Under the pieces are notes generated by a model. The model made no database searches, had not been told where the DNA came from, and saw only the letters and a program-made list of their open reading frames with translations. The translations under genes were made by a program, and so were the position numbers. Positions 1 to 5,148 of a DNA stretch of 5,148 bases are shown here, in pieces; the stretch's first letter is position 1, and each line of letters begins with the position of its first letter. The stretch is from Nitriliruptoraceae bacterium (GTDB taxonomy: Bacteria > Actinomycetota > Nitriliruptoria > Nitriliruptorales > Nitriliruptoraceae), in contig SKTG01000159.1 of assembly GCA_007118045.1 (NCBI GenBank), positions 1-5,148 on the forward strand, read 5' to 3'.

Positions 1-235
1 CCACGACCTGCCCGCCACGCAGCGGCCGGTCCTGGCGCTCGACACGACGGGTGAGCCGCTGGCCGGCCGCGGGCTGCCCGCGGACGCCGTGCTGCTCGTC
101 GGCACCGAGCGGGGTGGGCTGTCTGCCGGCTCGCTCGACCGGGCCGACGGGCGGGTGGCCATCCCGATGCGCGCCGGCGTCTCCAGCCTCAACCTCGCGA
201 CCGCCGTCGCGATCGCCCTCTACGCCGGGCGGTGA
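1..235 (+). CDS. SpoU/TrmH-family RNA 2'-O-ribose methyltransferase, C-terminal fragment
   Basis: This is the last 77 codons of a gene that begins before the window, read in the frame starting at base 2 and ending at TGA 233-235. Two SpoU/TrmH (SPOUT class) signatures are visible. LLVGTERGGLS matches motif 2 and IPMRAGVSSLNLATA matches motif 3. In this family these segments form the trefoil knot that binds S-adenosylmethionine, and the enzymes methylate the 2'-OH of a ribose in tRNA or 23S rRNA in the cytoplasm as dimers. The catalytic Arg of motif 1 and any N-terminal RNA-binding domain lie outside the window, so tRNA and rRNA enzymes (TrmH, RlmB, TsnR-like) cannot be told apart. The usual E-G-x-G-L of motif 2 reads E-R-G-G-L here, a variation seen within the family. 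The gene ends 7 bases before the stop of the convergent gene. Family assignment is firm; substrate is unknown. Confidence 0.9.
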   Translation, partial: HDLPATQRPVLALDTTGEPLAGRGLPADAVLLVGTERGGLSAGSLDRADGRVAIPMRAGVSSLNLATAVAIALYAGR

Positions 236-242
236 ACGGCGC

Positions 243-1193
243 TCAGCCCAGGACCACGGGCCCGGGCAGCAGCTCGGCCACCCGCCGGTTGAGCGCGTCG
301 AGGGTGGCACGCATCACGGCCTCGTCCGTGTCGTCGCGTACGAGGGCGGAACCGACCAGGGTCTCCTCGCCGTGCCGTGACAGCAGCGAGAGCACGACCG
401 TGGCCGTCGCCGGGTCACCTGCCGCGCGCACCCCGACACGGTCGACACCGACCAGCAGACCGTCGGCGCTGAGCTGGGAGACGGCCGACGCCGTCGCCTC
501 GGCGACCGCGCGGTAGCGCCCGCGAGCGGTCGGGACGTTGGTGGCTGCGCCCTGGCCGAGGCGCCCCAGGTGCTCGAGCGTCACCACCACCTGGACCTGC
601 CGCGGACCGCGCCGTGCCCCGATGTGGCGCACGGCCACCCGCCTCGGCGCGCCGCGCTCCGAGCTGCCGCGGACCGCCAGCACGGTCGTCTCGAACCCCG
701 CCTCCCCGACGACCGGCTCCTCGTCCGCGACGCGAGGGCCGGACGCCCGGGCGGGGTCGAGGACGGTGACCGTCCGCGCCCGGTCCCCCTCGGTGCCGCC
801 TGGACGGCCAGGGACCGTCCCGTCCTCGCGTGGACCGCGCTCGAGCGCAGCGACGGCACGAGCCGCCGCCCGTCGCCGCTGGCCCGGGTTGACCACCTCG
901 AAGGGCTCCTGGGTCGGCTCGACCCGGTCGAGGCGACGGATCGAGCCCGGGTCCAACGCGATGCCGAAGCGTTCCCGCAGCGTCGCGGCGACGGACCACG
1001 AGACCAGCGTCGCGTCCTCGCCGGGGATCAGCCGCAGGCGGAGCCGGTTGTGCCCCGCGTCGCGCAGGACGCTCGCGTGCTCCACCCCCGGCACCGAGGC
1101 GATCGCGCGCTCCAGCTCGCGATCGGTCGGCGTCACCGTCGGTCGTTCCCCGATGTCGACCTGATCCACCGTCGTGGCCCCCAGCCTCGTCAC
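243..1193 (-). CDS. Hypothetical two-domain actinobacterial protein (316 aa)
   Basis: I do not recognise a named family and assign no function. The reading frame has strong G/C third positions. Residues about 24-90 look like a compact alpha/beta domain of about 65 residues: a helix (ELERAIASVPGVEHASVL), an alternating strand (NRLRLRLIPGED), a second helix and a final strand. Residues about 91-180 are a low-complexity Arg/Gly/Pro linker. Residues about 184-306 form a second domain with strands (RQVQVVVTLEHLG), a helix (YRAVAEATASAVSQL) and an ending of the form GEETLVGSALVRDD followed by AVMRATLDALNRR. From memory, proteins of unknown function in Actinobacteria and some Firmicutes share this pairing; that is recollection, not a search. 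No signal peptide or membrane segment is seen, so it is probably cytoplasmic. The start is GTG at 1193; an AGGGGGA element (complement of 1204-1210) lies 10 bases upstream, slightly long spacing, and GTG codons further in are possible alternatives. Confidence 0.8.
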   Translation of the reverse strand: MTRLGATTVDQVDIGERPTVTPTDRELERAIASVPGVEHASVLRDAGHNRLRLRLIPGEDATLVSWSVAATLRERFGIALDPGSIRRLDRVEPTQEPFEVVNPGQRRRAAARAVAALERGPREDGTVPGRPGGTEGDRARTVTVLDPARASGPRVADEEPVVGEAGFETTVLAVRGSSERGAPRRVAVRHIGARRGPRQVQVVVTLEHLGRLGQGAATNVPTARGRYRAVAEATASAVSQLSADGLLVGVDRVGVRAAGDPATATVVLSLLSRHGEETLVGSALVRDDTDEAVMRATLDALNRRVAELLPGPVVLG

Positions 1194-1267
1194 GCCGTCG
1201 CCGTCCCCCTACCCTCGAGCGACCGTCCCGGATCCGCGTCCCCAAACGCGTCGCCAGAGAGGTGCTC

Positions 1268-1585
1268 GTGGCCCCGAGTCCGTCCCGTCCTCGCTGGCGT
1301 CGCCTGACGGCGCGGTTGCTCGGAGGCTGGCGTCGAGGTGGGGGAACGGACCCGGAGGGGAACGCTACCGCGCCCGGGTCGTTCTCGGCCAGGGTCCTTC
1401 CACCTTCCGTGGCTCACCACCCACGTTCGGTCGCGGGACGAGCGGTGACCGCGCATCCGCGTCCGACGCCACGGCCGCCGGTCCGGGTCGACCCGAGCGC
1501 GATCGACGCGCCCGCGCCCCACCGCGCGCTGACCCCCTCCGAGGCCATGGCGCTGGCAGAACGCGGCCGACGACCGCGGCCCTAA
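1268..1585 (+). CDS. Candidate small basic protein (105 aa), weak
   Basis: This is the only candidate gene in the stretch 1194-1581, and it is uncertain. For it: AGAGAGG at 1256-1262 sits 5 bases before GTG 1268, a good ribosome binding site; the frame is open for 105 codons; and its TAA (1583-1585) overlaps the TAG of the convergent DUF885 gene (complement of 1582-1584), a compact stop-to-stop arrangement. Against it: about a quarter of codons end in A or T, clearly more than in the neighbouring genes and close to what random GC-rich DNA would give; the product is dominated by Arg, Pro and Ala; and no domain is recognisable. The most protein-like part is the C-terminal third, around DPSAIDAPAPHRALTPSEAM. 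Another GTG at 1262 is in frame but overlaps the ribosome binding site. If it is not a gene, the stretch is simply non-coding DNA between a 3' end and a 5' end. Confidence 0.3.
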   Translation: MAPSPSRPRWRRLTARLLGGWRRGGGTDPEGNATAPGSFSARVLPPSVAHHPRSVAGRAVTAHPRPTPRPPVRVDPSAIDAPAPHRALTPSEAMALAERGRRPRP

Positions 1586-3327
1586 GCGCTGACCGCGAAC
1601 GGGCGCAACGCGGGGGCATCGTCCGCGAGCGCGTCGGCGACCACGCCCACCGTCGGCGTGCCCTCGGAGAGCACGCGTTGGTGGAAGGCACGCACGTCGA
1701 AGGCGGACCCTTCGGCGCGTTCCACCGCGTAGCGCAGGTCGGAGACCTCCTCGCCGCCGACGAAGTAGCTACACAGCTGGCCGGAGGTGACCTTCGCGCG
1801 CAGCAGCTTGCCCTCGGCCTCCGCACGCTCCTGGTACGCGGTGCACGTGAGCAGGTCGAGCGCGTCGCCGTCCGCGAGGGCGCCGGCGTGGAGCCCCACG
1901 TCGAGCAGGGCGTTCGTCGCGATCCGCAGCTCCAGCTTGCGCTGGGTGATGCGGTAGTCGTCTCCGGTGACCGCCGAGGTGTCACCGTCGCCGAACCCGG
2001 CGGCCATCACCTCACGCTCGATGTAGACCGCCCAGCCCTCGGCGAAGGCCGGTCGCGTGAGCAGACGGCGCGCGAGTCGGGGGTGCTGCGAGGCGTGCTC
2101 GAGTTGCACGAAGTGGCCCGGGTAGCCCTCGTGGATCGCGAGCGACCGCAACTGCGCCGGGTTGTACTCGCGCAGGAAGGAGGCGGCCTGGGCGTCGGTC
2201 CAGCGCTCCGGCACCGGGGAGAGGTAGTAGGTGCAGCCGGCGTCGGGACGCAGCGGCGGCGCCTGGGTGATGAACGCGACCGCGATGCCGCGCAGGTAGG
2301 GCGGCACCTCCGTCACCGTCAGGCGCTCGGCCGGCGGGACGTCGGTCAGCCCCGTCGCCGCGGCGAAGGCACGGGCCTCGTCGACCGCGGTGCGTGCCTC
2401 GTCCACCAACTGGTGGCGGGGTACGGCGGTGTCTGCGACGGCGGCCAGGGTCCTGCGGATGCGCTCGGTCGCGTCGGCCGGCACCGGCTCGCCGGGGAAG
2501 CGACGCGCCCAGGTGGCGGCCGACAGCTCGGCCATCTCCGTCTGGACCTGCCGGATCCAGGTCCTGGCCCGGTCCTCGATCTGGCCAGGGCTCATGGCGG
2601 TCCCCAGAGCCGCGCGGAGCGTGATCGCGTGCTGCTCCGGACCGAGCCGCCAGTCGGCGGCCGGCTCGTCGGAGAGCTCGTCGAGCAACGCCCCGTAGGC
2701 CTCCAGCCCCTCAGCGGCCACCTCCCCCGCATCCCGCGTCGGCGAGACGTCGACGCCGAGCGCCTCCGCGCGGCGGGGGAGCTCGTCGCGCACCAGCTCG
2801 ATCAGCCCGGGGAGGCGCTGCAACGCGACGTCGAGGTGAGGCGCCGGGGCGGAGGCGAGCAGCCGTCCCGCCTGCTCGAGCAGGACCGGGACACGGCGCG
2901 CCCGCTTGGCGGCCGCCTCGACGCGCCGGCAGCGTTCCCCGCGGTCGTCGCCCGCGAAACGCAGCAGCTCGTGGACACCCGCCGCGATCGTCTCCAACGC
3001 CGCCAGGGGGTCGAGCACGAAGCGTGGCCGCACGTCGAGCCGGAACCTGCGGTACTCGAGCTCCTGGGCCAGCAGCTCCAGGTCGGCGCGGGCCTCGCGG
3101 GCGTCACCGACGCCACCCACGGGCATGCCGCGGAGCGCCGCGTCGACCTCCGCGGAGAGCACGCTCAGGTCACGGCTGCGCCGGGCGAGCGCGTCGGGCG
3201 CGAGGTCGGGCAGCTCCCCGTCGCGCTCCATCAGCCCCAGGCGCGTCGATTCGACCGGTTCGTGCGTGCGCACGTGGTCGAGGTAGCGCAGGACCAGCTG
3301 CTCCGCGCGTTCGTGCGGATCGAGCAC
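1582..3327 (-). CDS. DUF885 family protein, putative zinc metallopeptidase
   Basis: The 581-residue product matches the length and motif order of the DUF885 family (uncharacterised bacterial proteins thought to be metal-dependent peptidases). HEGYPGHFVQ at residues 399-408 is the family's HE-x2-PGH metal-binding signature; H399 and H405 are the expected ligands and E400 the likely general base. The phenylalanine at 406 replaces the second His of the common PGHH form. AFAEGWAVYIERE at 427-439 supplies the third ligand, E430. R468 in KLELRIATNALLDVGLH and QLCSYFVGGEEV at 517-528 match conserved C-terminal positions. The N-terminal half is mostly helical. No signal peptide is visible, so a cytoplasmic peptidase or carboxypeptidase-like role is inferred; the substrate is unknown. 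I chose GTG 3327 because a doubled AGGAGG (complement of 3333-3341) lies 5-8 bases upstream. The frame stays open to 3510, but those 61 extra codons are Pro/Arg-rich and contain a likely promoter. Confidence 0.88.
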   Translation of the reverse strand: MLDPHERAEQLVLRYLDHVRTHEPVESTRLGLMERDGELPDLAPDALARRSRDLSVLSAEVDAALRGMPVGGVGDAREARADLELLAQELEYRRFRLDVRPRFVLDPLAALETIAAGVHELLRFAGDDRGERCRRVEAAAKRARRVPVLLEQAGRLLASAPAPHLDVALQRLPGLIELVRDELPRRAEALGVDVSPTRDAGEVAAEGLEAYGALLDELSDEPAADWRLGPEQHAITLRAALGTAMSPGQIEDRARTWIRQVQTEMAELSAATWARRFPGEPVPADATERIRRTLAAVADTAVPRHQLVDEARTAVDEARAFAAATGLTDVPPAERLTVTEVPPYLRGIAVAFITQAPPLRPDAGCTYYLSPVPERWTDAQAASFLREYNPAQLRSLAIHEGYPGHFVQLEHASQHPRLARRLLTRPAFAEGWAVYIEREVMAAGFGDGDTSAVTGDDYRITQRKLELRIATNALLDVGLHAGALADGDALDLLTCTAYQERAEAEGKLLRAKVTSGQLCSYFVGGEEVSDLRYAVERAEGSAFDVRAFHQRVLSEGTPTVGVVADALADDAPALRPFAVSA

Positions 3328-3332
3328 CTGGC

Positions 3333-3341
3333 CCTCCTCCT
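3333..3341 (-). promoter_or_regulatory. Ribosome binding site that fixes the DUF885 start
   Basis: On the minus strand this reads AGGAGGAGG: two overlapping perfect Shine-Dalgarno hexamers, 5 and 8 bases upstream of GTG 3327-3325. It is the strongest ribosome binding site in the window and is the main reason for choosing this start over any start further upstream in the same open frame. Confidence 0.75.
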
Positions 3342-3398
3342 GGGTCGCTCCGCCGATCGGTCCGGACCGGCTCGGCGGGCGCGTCGTCGGCCGCTCCG

Positions 3399-3404
3399 AC
3401 GCTA
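3399..3404 (-). promoter_or_regulatory. Candidate -10 element for the DUF885 gene
   Basis: The minus strand reads TAGCGT within GGACTAGCGTCGG, a fit to the TANNNT form of actinobacterial housekeeping -10 elements. It would give a leader of roughly 65 bases before GTG 3327. No good -35 is present: the hexamer at 17-base spacing is GAACCG. An extracytoplasmic-function sigma pairing (GAACC with CGTC) was considered, but its spacing is about 21 bases, too long. The call is tentative. Confidence 0.35.
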
Positions 3405-3480
3405 GTCCCTCGCCACGCAGCCGGTTCGGTGCGCGGCCGTGGTCGGCTGGCCGTTCCCGGGGATCCGGGGCCGGGTCCGG

Positions 3481-3486
3481 TACGCT
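3481..3486 (+). promoter_or_regulatory. Candidate -10 element for the DEAD-box helicase gene
   Basis: TACGCT in the context GTCCGGTACGCTGCGG fits the TANNNT form of actinobacterial -10 elements and is the best AT-containing hexamer in this stretch. There is no recognisable -35 at 16-18 bases. If used, it would give a leader of about 260 bases ahead of GTG 3755, unusually long for a bacterium. It is about 80 bases from the opposite-facing candidate promoter of the DUF885 gene, so the two genes may share control. Confidence 0.3.
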
Positions 3487-3556
3487 GCGGGCGTTGCGCG
3501 GGGTTCCCACGCGCCGCGACCGCCGTGTCGTTCACGCCCGCTCGCCGCTGCACGCC

Positions 3557-3579
3557 TCGACGGGCGACCGAGCCGTCGA
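3557..3579 (+). promoter_or_regulatory. Hairpin in the helicase leader
   Basis: TCGACGG (3557-3563) and CCGTCGA (3573-3579) form a perfect 7-bp stem around a 9-base loop. No T-rich tract follows, so it is not an intrinsic terminator of the standard kind. It lies in the proposed leader upstream of the helicase gene. In DNA this GC-rich some stems of this size occur by chance. Confidence 0.35.
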
Positions 3580-3596
3580 CGAAGTCTCGCGGCGAG

Positions 3597-3720
3597 GTCG
3601 CCGGTGACGACCCGCATGCCAGCGCCGGACCGACCGGCAGGTGGCCGAGCCCACCCCCGTCACCGACGAGCCGACGCTCGTGGGTGACCACAGACAGCTG
3701 CGATCGCCAGGCGTCACCAC
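3597..3720 (+). promoter_or_regulatory. Putative structured leader with alternating complementary segments upstream of the helicase gene
   Basis: Four complementary segments alternate here: (1) GGTGAC at 3603-3608, (2) GTCACC at 3659-3664, (3) GGTGAC at 3683-3688 and (4) GTCACC at 3713-3718. Segments 2 and 3 close a hairpin at 3659-3688: 6 bp, one G-G mismatch, a further 6 bp (ACGAGC with GCTCGT) and a CGAC tetraloop. Alternatively 1 pairs with 2 in an 11-of-12 match (3598-3609 side with 3658-3669), and 3 pairs with 4 over 8 bp with one bulged G. Forming 2-3 excludes both others, the logic of an attenuator or a thermosensor. Structure is seen in the sequence; a regulatory role is inferred. 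DEAD-box helicase mRNAs such as E. coli deaD are known for long regulated leaders. If translation really starts at GTG 3641, part of this would be coding. Segments 2-3 could also act as a DNA operator. Confidence 0.4.
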
Positions 3721-3743
3721 TCCTCGCCGGGGATCGCCCGGAC

Positions 3744-3749
3744 GAGAGA
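3744..3749 (+). promoter_or_regulatory. Ribosome binding site of the helicase gene, possibly occluded
   Basis: GAGAGA lies 5 bases before GTG 3755, a moderate Shine-Dalgarno. It overlaps a small hairpin in which GGATC (3731-3735) pairs with GATCC (3748-3752) around a 12-base loop, so the site is partly in the loop and partly in the stem. GATCGC at 3732-3737 could instead pair upstream with GCGATC at 3700-3705, which would free the site. Pairings are visible; the control is inference. Confidence 0.45.
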
Positions 3750-3754
3750 TCCAC

Positions 3755-5148
3755 GTGACCAAGACCTTCAGCGACCTCGGTGTCGACCCCAGCCTGTGCG
3801 AAGCACTGGGCGAGACCGGCATCACCCATCCCTTCCCGATCCAGGAGTTGACCCTCCCGCTCGCGCTCGACGGCCACGACCTGATCGGTCAGGCCCGCAC
3901 GGGGACCGGCAAGACCCTGGCGTTCGGCCTGCCGCTGCTGCAGCGCATCGACGCCTCGAAGCGGGCCACGCAGGCCCTGGTGATCGTGCCGACCCGCGAG
4001 CTGTGCCTGCAGGTCCACGCCGACCTACAGATCGGTGGCGCGCTCGGTCTCACGACCATCAGCGTGTACGGCGGTGTCGGCTACGACGAGCAGATCGACG
4101 CCCTGACCACCGGGACGCAGGTGGTGGTCGGGACGCCGGGCCGGCTGCTCGACCTGCTCAACCGCGGCGTCCTCGACCTCTCCCAGGTCACGCAGCTCGT
4201 GCTCGACGAGGCCGACGAGATGCTCGACATGGGCTTCCTGCCCGACGTCGAGCGGCTCGTCGAGGCGTGCAGCGGCGAGGACCGCCACACGATGCTGTTC
4301 TCGGCCACCATGCCGACGGCGATCGTCAAGCTCGCCCGCCGCTACATGGACCACCCGACGTTCACGCGTGCGGATCACGAGCAGAAGAACACCGCGCCGG
4401 AGGTCACGCAGTTCTTCTTCCAGGTGCACCGCATGGACAAGCCGCGGCTGCTCGCACGCATCCTGCAGTCCCGCGACCGTGGTGGGGTCTACGTCTTCGT
4501 CCGGACCAAGCACATGGCGGATCGGCTGGTCAACGACCTGGAGGAGCTCACGATCCCCGCGATCCCGATCCACGGCGATCTGCGGCAGTCCACGCGCGAG
4601 AAGAACCTCGACCGGTTCCGCGCCGGCAAGGCGACCGTCCTCGTCTGCACGGAGGTCGCGGCGCGGGGGCTCGACGTCTCCGGCGTCACCCACGTCGTCA
4701 ACTACGACTGTCCCGACGACGAGAAGATGTACCTGCACCGCATCGGGCGCACGGCGCGAGCCGGCGAGGCGGGCGCCGCGATCACCTTCGCGGAGTTCAA
4801 CGAGGTCGATCGGCTGAACGTCATCCGCAAGGCGGTCGGCGCCACCGACACGGCGGTCGAGGCGGTGTTCTCCACCTCGCCGCAGCTCGCCGAGTGGTTC
4901 GACCTGCCCGACGAGCGCCCGTGGGACCACCTGTCGAAGAAGACCACGGCGTCGGAGGGGCGGCGCAAGCGCGAAGCGGCATCGGACGGGCATCCCAAGA
5001 GCGGTCGCTCACGCGAGGGACGGGGTGGCTCGCACGAGCCCAGCCGTCGCGGTGACCGCTCCGGCGGCCGGGACGAGGCGCGCTCCGGACGTCGGAGCGA
5101 GCGGGGCGGTGGCCGTGACGAGGCGCGCTCCGGCCGCCGGAGCGAGCG
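3755..5148 (+). CDS. DEAD-box ATP-dependent RNA helicase with Arg/Gly-rich tail, 3' end outside the window
   Basis: The 464 visible codons encode a complete superfamily 2 helicase core that unwinds or remodels RNA duplexes using ATP, typically in ribosome assembly, mRNA decay or cold adaptation. Motifs in order: isolated aromatic F5 and Q motif ending PIQ (Q30), exactly 17 residues apart as expected; Walker A ARTGTGKT 47-54; PTREL 79-83; GG 106-107; TPGR 127-130; DEAD 151-154; SAT 183-185; VFVRT 247-251; HGDL 273-276; ARGLD 303-307; HRIGRTAR 328-335. All catalytic residues are intact. From about residue 402 the chain becomes Arg/Gly/Ser/Glu-rich, a probably disordered RNA-binding tail, and it is still open at the window edge. 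The best start is GTG 3755, with GAGAGA upstream; GTG 3680 and GTG 3641 are in frame after a stop at 3605-3607 and would add 25 or 38 residues. RhlE/CsdA-type helicases are the closest general comparison; no subfamily is assigned. Confidence 0.95.
   Translation, partial: MTKTFSDLGVDPSLCEALGETGITHPFPIQELTLPLALDGHDLIGQARTGTGKTLAFGLPLLQRIDASKRATQALVIVPTRELCLQVHADLQIGGALGLTTISVYGGVGYDEQIDALTTGTQVVVGTPGRLLDLLNRGVLDLSQVTQLVLDEADEMLDMGFLPDVERLVEACSGEDRHTMLFSATMPTAIVKLARRYMDHPTFTRADHEQKNTAPEVTQFFFQVHRMDKPRLLARILQSRDRGGVYVFVRTKHMADRLVNDLEELTIPAIPIHGDLRQSTREKNLDRFRAGKATVLVCTEVAARGLDVSGVTHVVNYDCPDDEKMYLHRIGRTARAGEAGAAITFAEFNEVDRLNVIRKAVGATDTAVEAVFSTSPQLAEWFDLPDERPWDHLSKKTTASEGRRKREAASDGHPKSGRSREGRGGSHEPSRRGDRSGGRDEARSGRRSERGGGRDEARSGRRSE
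5066..5148 (+). repeat. 45-nt in-frame tandem repeat in the helicase tail
   Basis: Two adjacent copies begin at 5066 and 5111, a period of 45 bases or 15 codons, encoding GRDEARSGRRSERGG. The second copy is cut by the window edge after 38 bases. Over those 38 bases the copies differ at three positions, all synonymous third bases (CGG/CGT Arg, GGA/GGC Gly, CGT/CGC Arg). Looser relatives (RRGDRSGG) precede it. More copies may follow outside the window. The unit mixes Arg with Asp/Glu, so it is closer to a mixed-charge tail than a classical RGG box. Confidence 0.85.

Noticed and set aside
415..1245. Second minus-strand open frame over the hypothetical 316-residue gene
   Set aside because: Its product is Gly/Arg low complexity. 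The chosen frame has better third-position bias and ordered strand and helix patterns.
1235..1250. Small inverted repeat CGCGT/ACGCG between the divergent starts
   Set aside because: Only a 5-bp stem, with no extension or recurrence in the window; expected by chance at this GC content.
1174..3405. Long plus-strand open frame of more than 700 codons
   Set aside because: It lies antisense to the DUF885 gene, whose frame has family motifs and a strong ribosome binding site. The antisense product is low-complexity with no domain; long antisense frames are expected in GC-rich coding DNA.
3461..3478. Imperfect palindrome just upstream of the candidate helicase -10
   Set aside because: Fourteen of 18 positions are symmetric, but the sequence is nearly all G and C, so the symmetry is weak evidence for an operator.
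3525..3758. Short plus-strand frame ending in TGA that overlaps the helicase GTG as GTGA
   Set aside because: The GTGA overlap hints at translational coupling, but the frame has no ribosome binding site at GTG 3525, and its product is a Ser/Pro/Arg-rich string with mixed codon use and no domain.
4025..4993. Minus-strand open frame of about 320 codons
   Set aside because: It is antisense to the helicase core, which carries every DEAD-box motif in order. The antisense peptide has no recognisable domain.
3796..5055. Plus-strand open frame of about 420 codons
   Set aside because: It is a shifted frame over the helicase gene. Its translation is Arg/Pro/His-rich and lacks motifs, while the true frame (starting 3755) has them all.

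Overview
The window looks like chromosomal DNA from a high-GC actinobacterium, possibly of a deep-branching class such as Nitriliruptoria or Acidimicrobiia. The base composition is very GC-rich, third codon positions in the clear genes are almost all G or C, and GTG starts dominate. Lineage is an inference from composition and protein character; there is no rRNA or other phylogenetic marker. I see no mobile element, CRISPR array, tRNA or rRNA.

Layout, left to right. (1) At 1-235 (+) is the C-terminal end of a SpoU/TrmH-family RNA 2'-O-ribose methyltransferase with its two cofactor-knot motifs. (2) At 243-1193 (-) is a 316-residue hypothetical protein with two folded-looking ends joined by a low-complexity linker. 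It converges on the methyltransferase with only 7 bases between the stops. (3) At 1194-1581 is a stretch without a certain gene; a weak candidate small ORF (1268-1585, +) has a good ribosome binding site. (4) At 1582-3327 (-) is a 581-residue DUF885-family putative metallopeptidase with HEGYPGH and EGW motifs. (5) At 3328-3754 is a divergent intergenic region with candidate promoters on both strands and, upstream of the next gene, a leader with nested complementary segments. (6) From 3755 to the window end (+) is a DEAD-box RNA helicase with all core motifs and an Arg/Gly/Ser-rich tail that enters a 45-nt tandem repeat where the window stops.

Two of the four clear genes (RNA methyltransferase and DEAD-box helicase) act on structured RNA, which fits a housekeeping neighbourhood of RNA maturation or ribosome assembly, but they are separated by two opposite-strand genes and are not an operon. 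The most interesting non-coding signal is the helicase leader. Four hexamers, alternately GGTGAC and GTCACC, can pair in mutually exclusive ways, including a 12-bp stem with a CGAC tetraloop. That resembles an attenuator or thermosensor layout but is unproven. The other points worth following are the uncharacterised two-domain protein and the helicase tail repeat, whose two copies differ only at synonymous sites.
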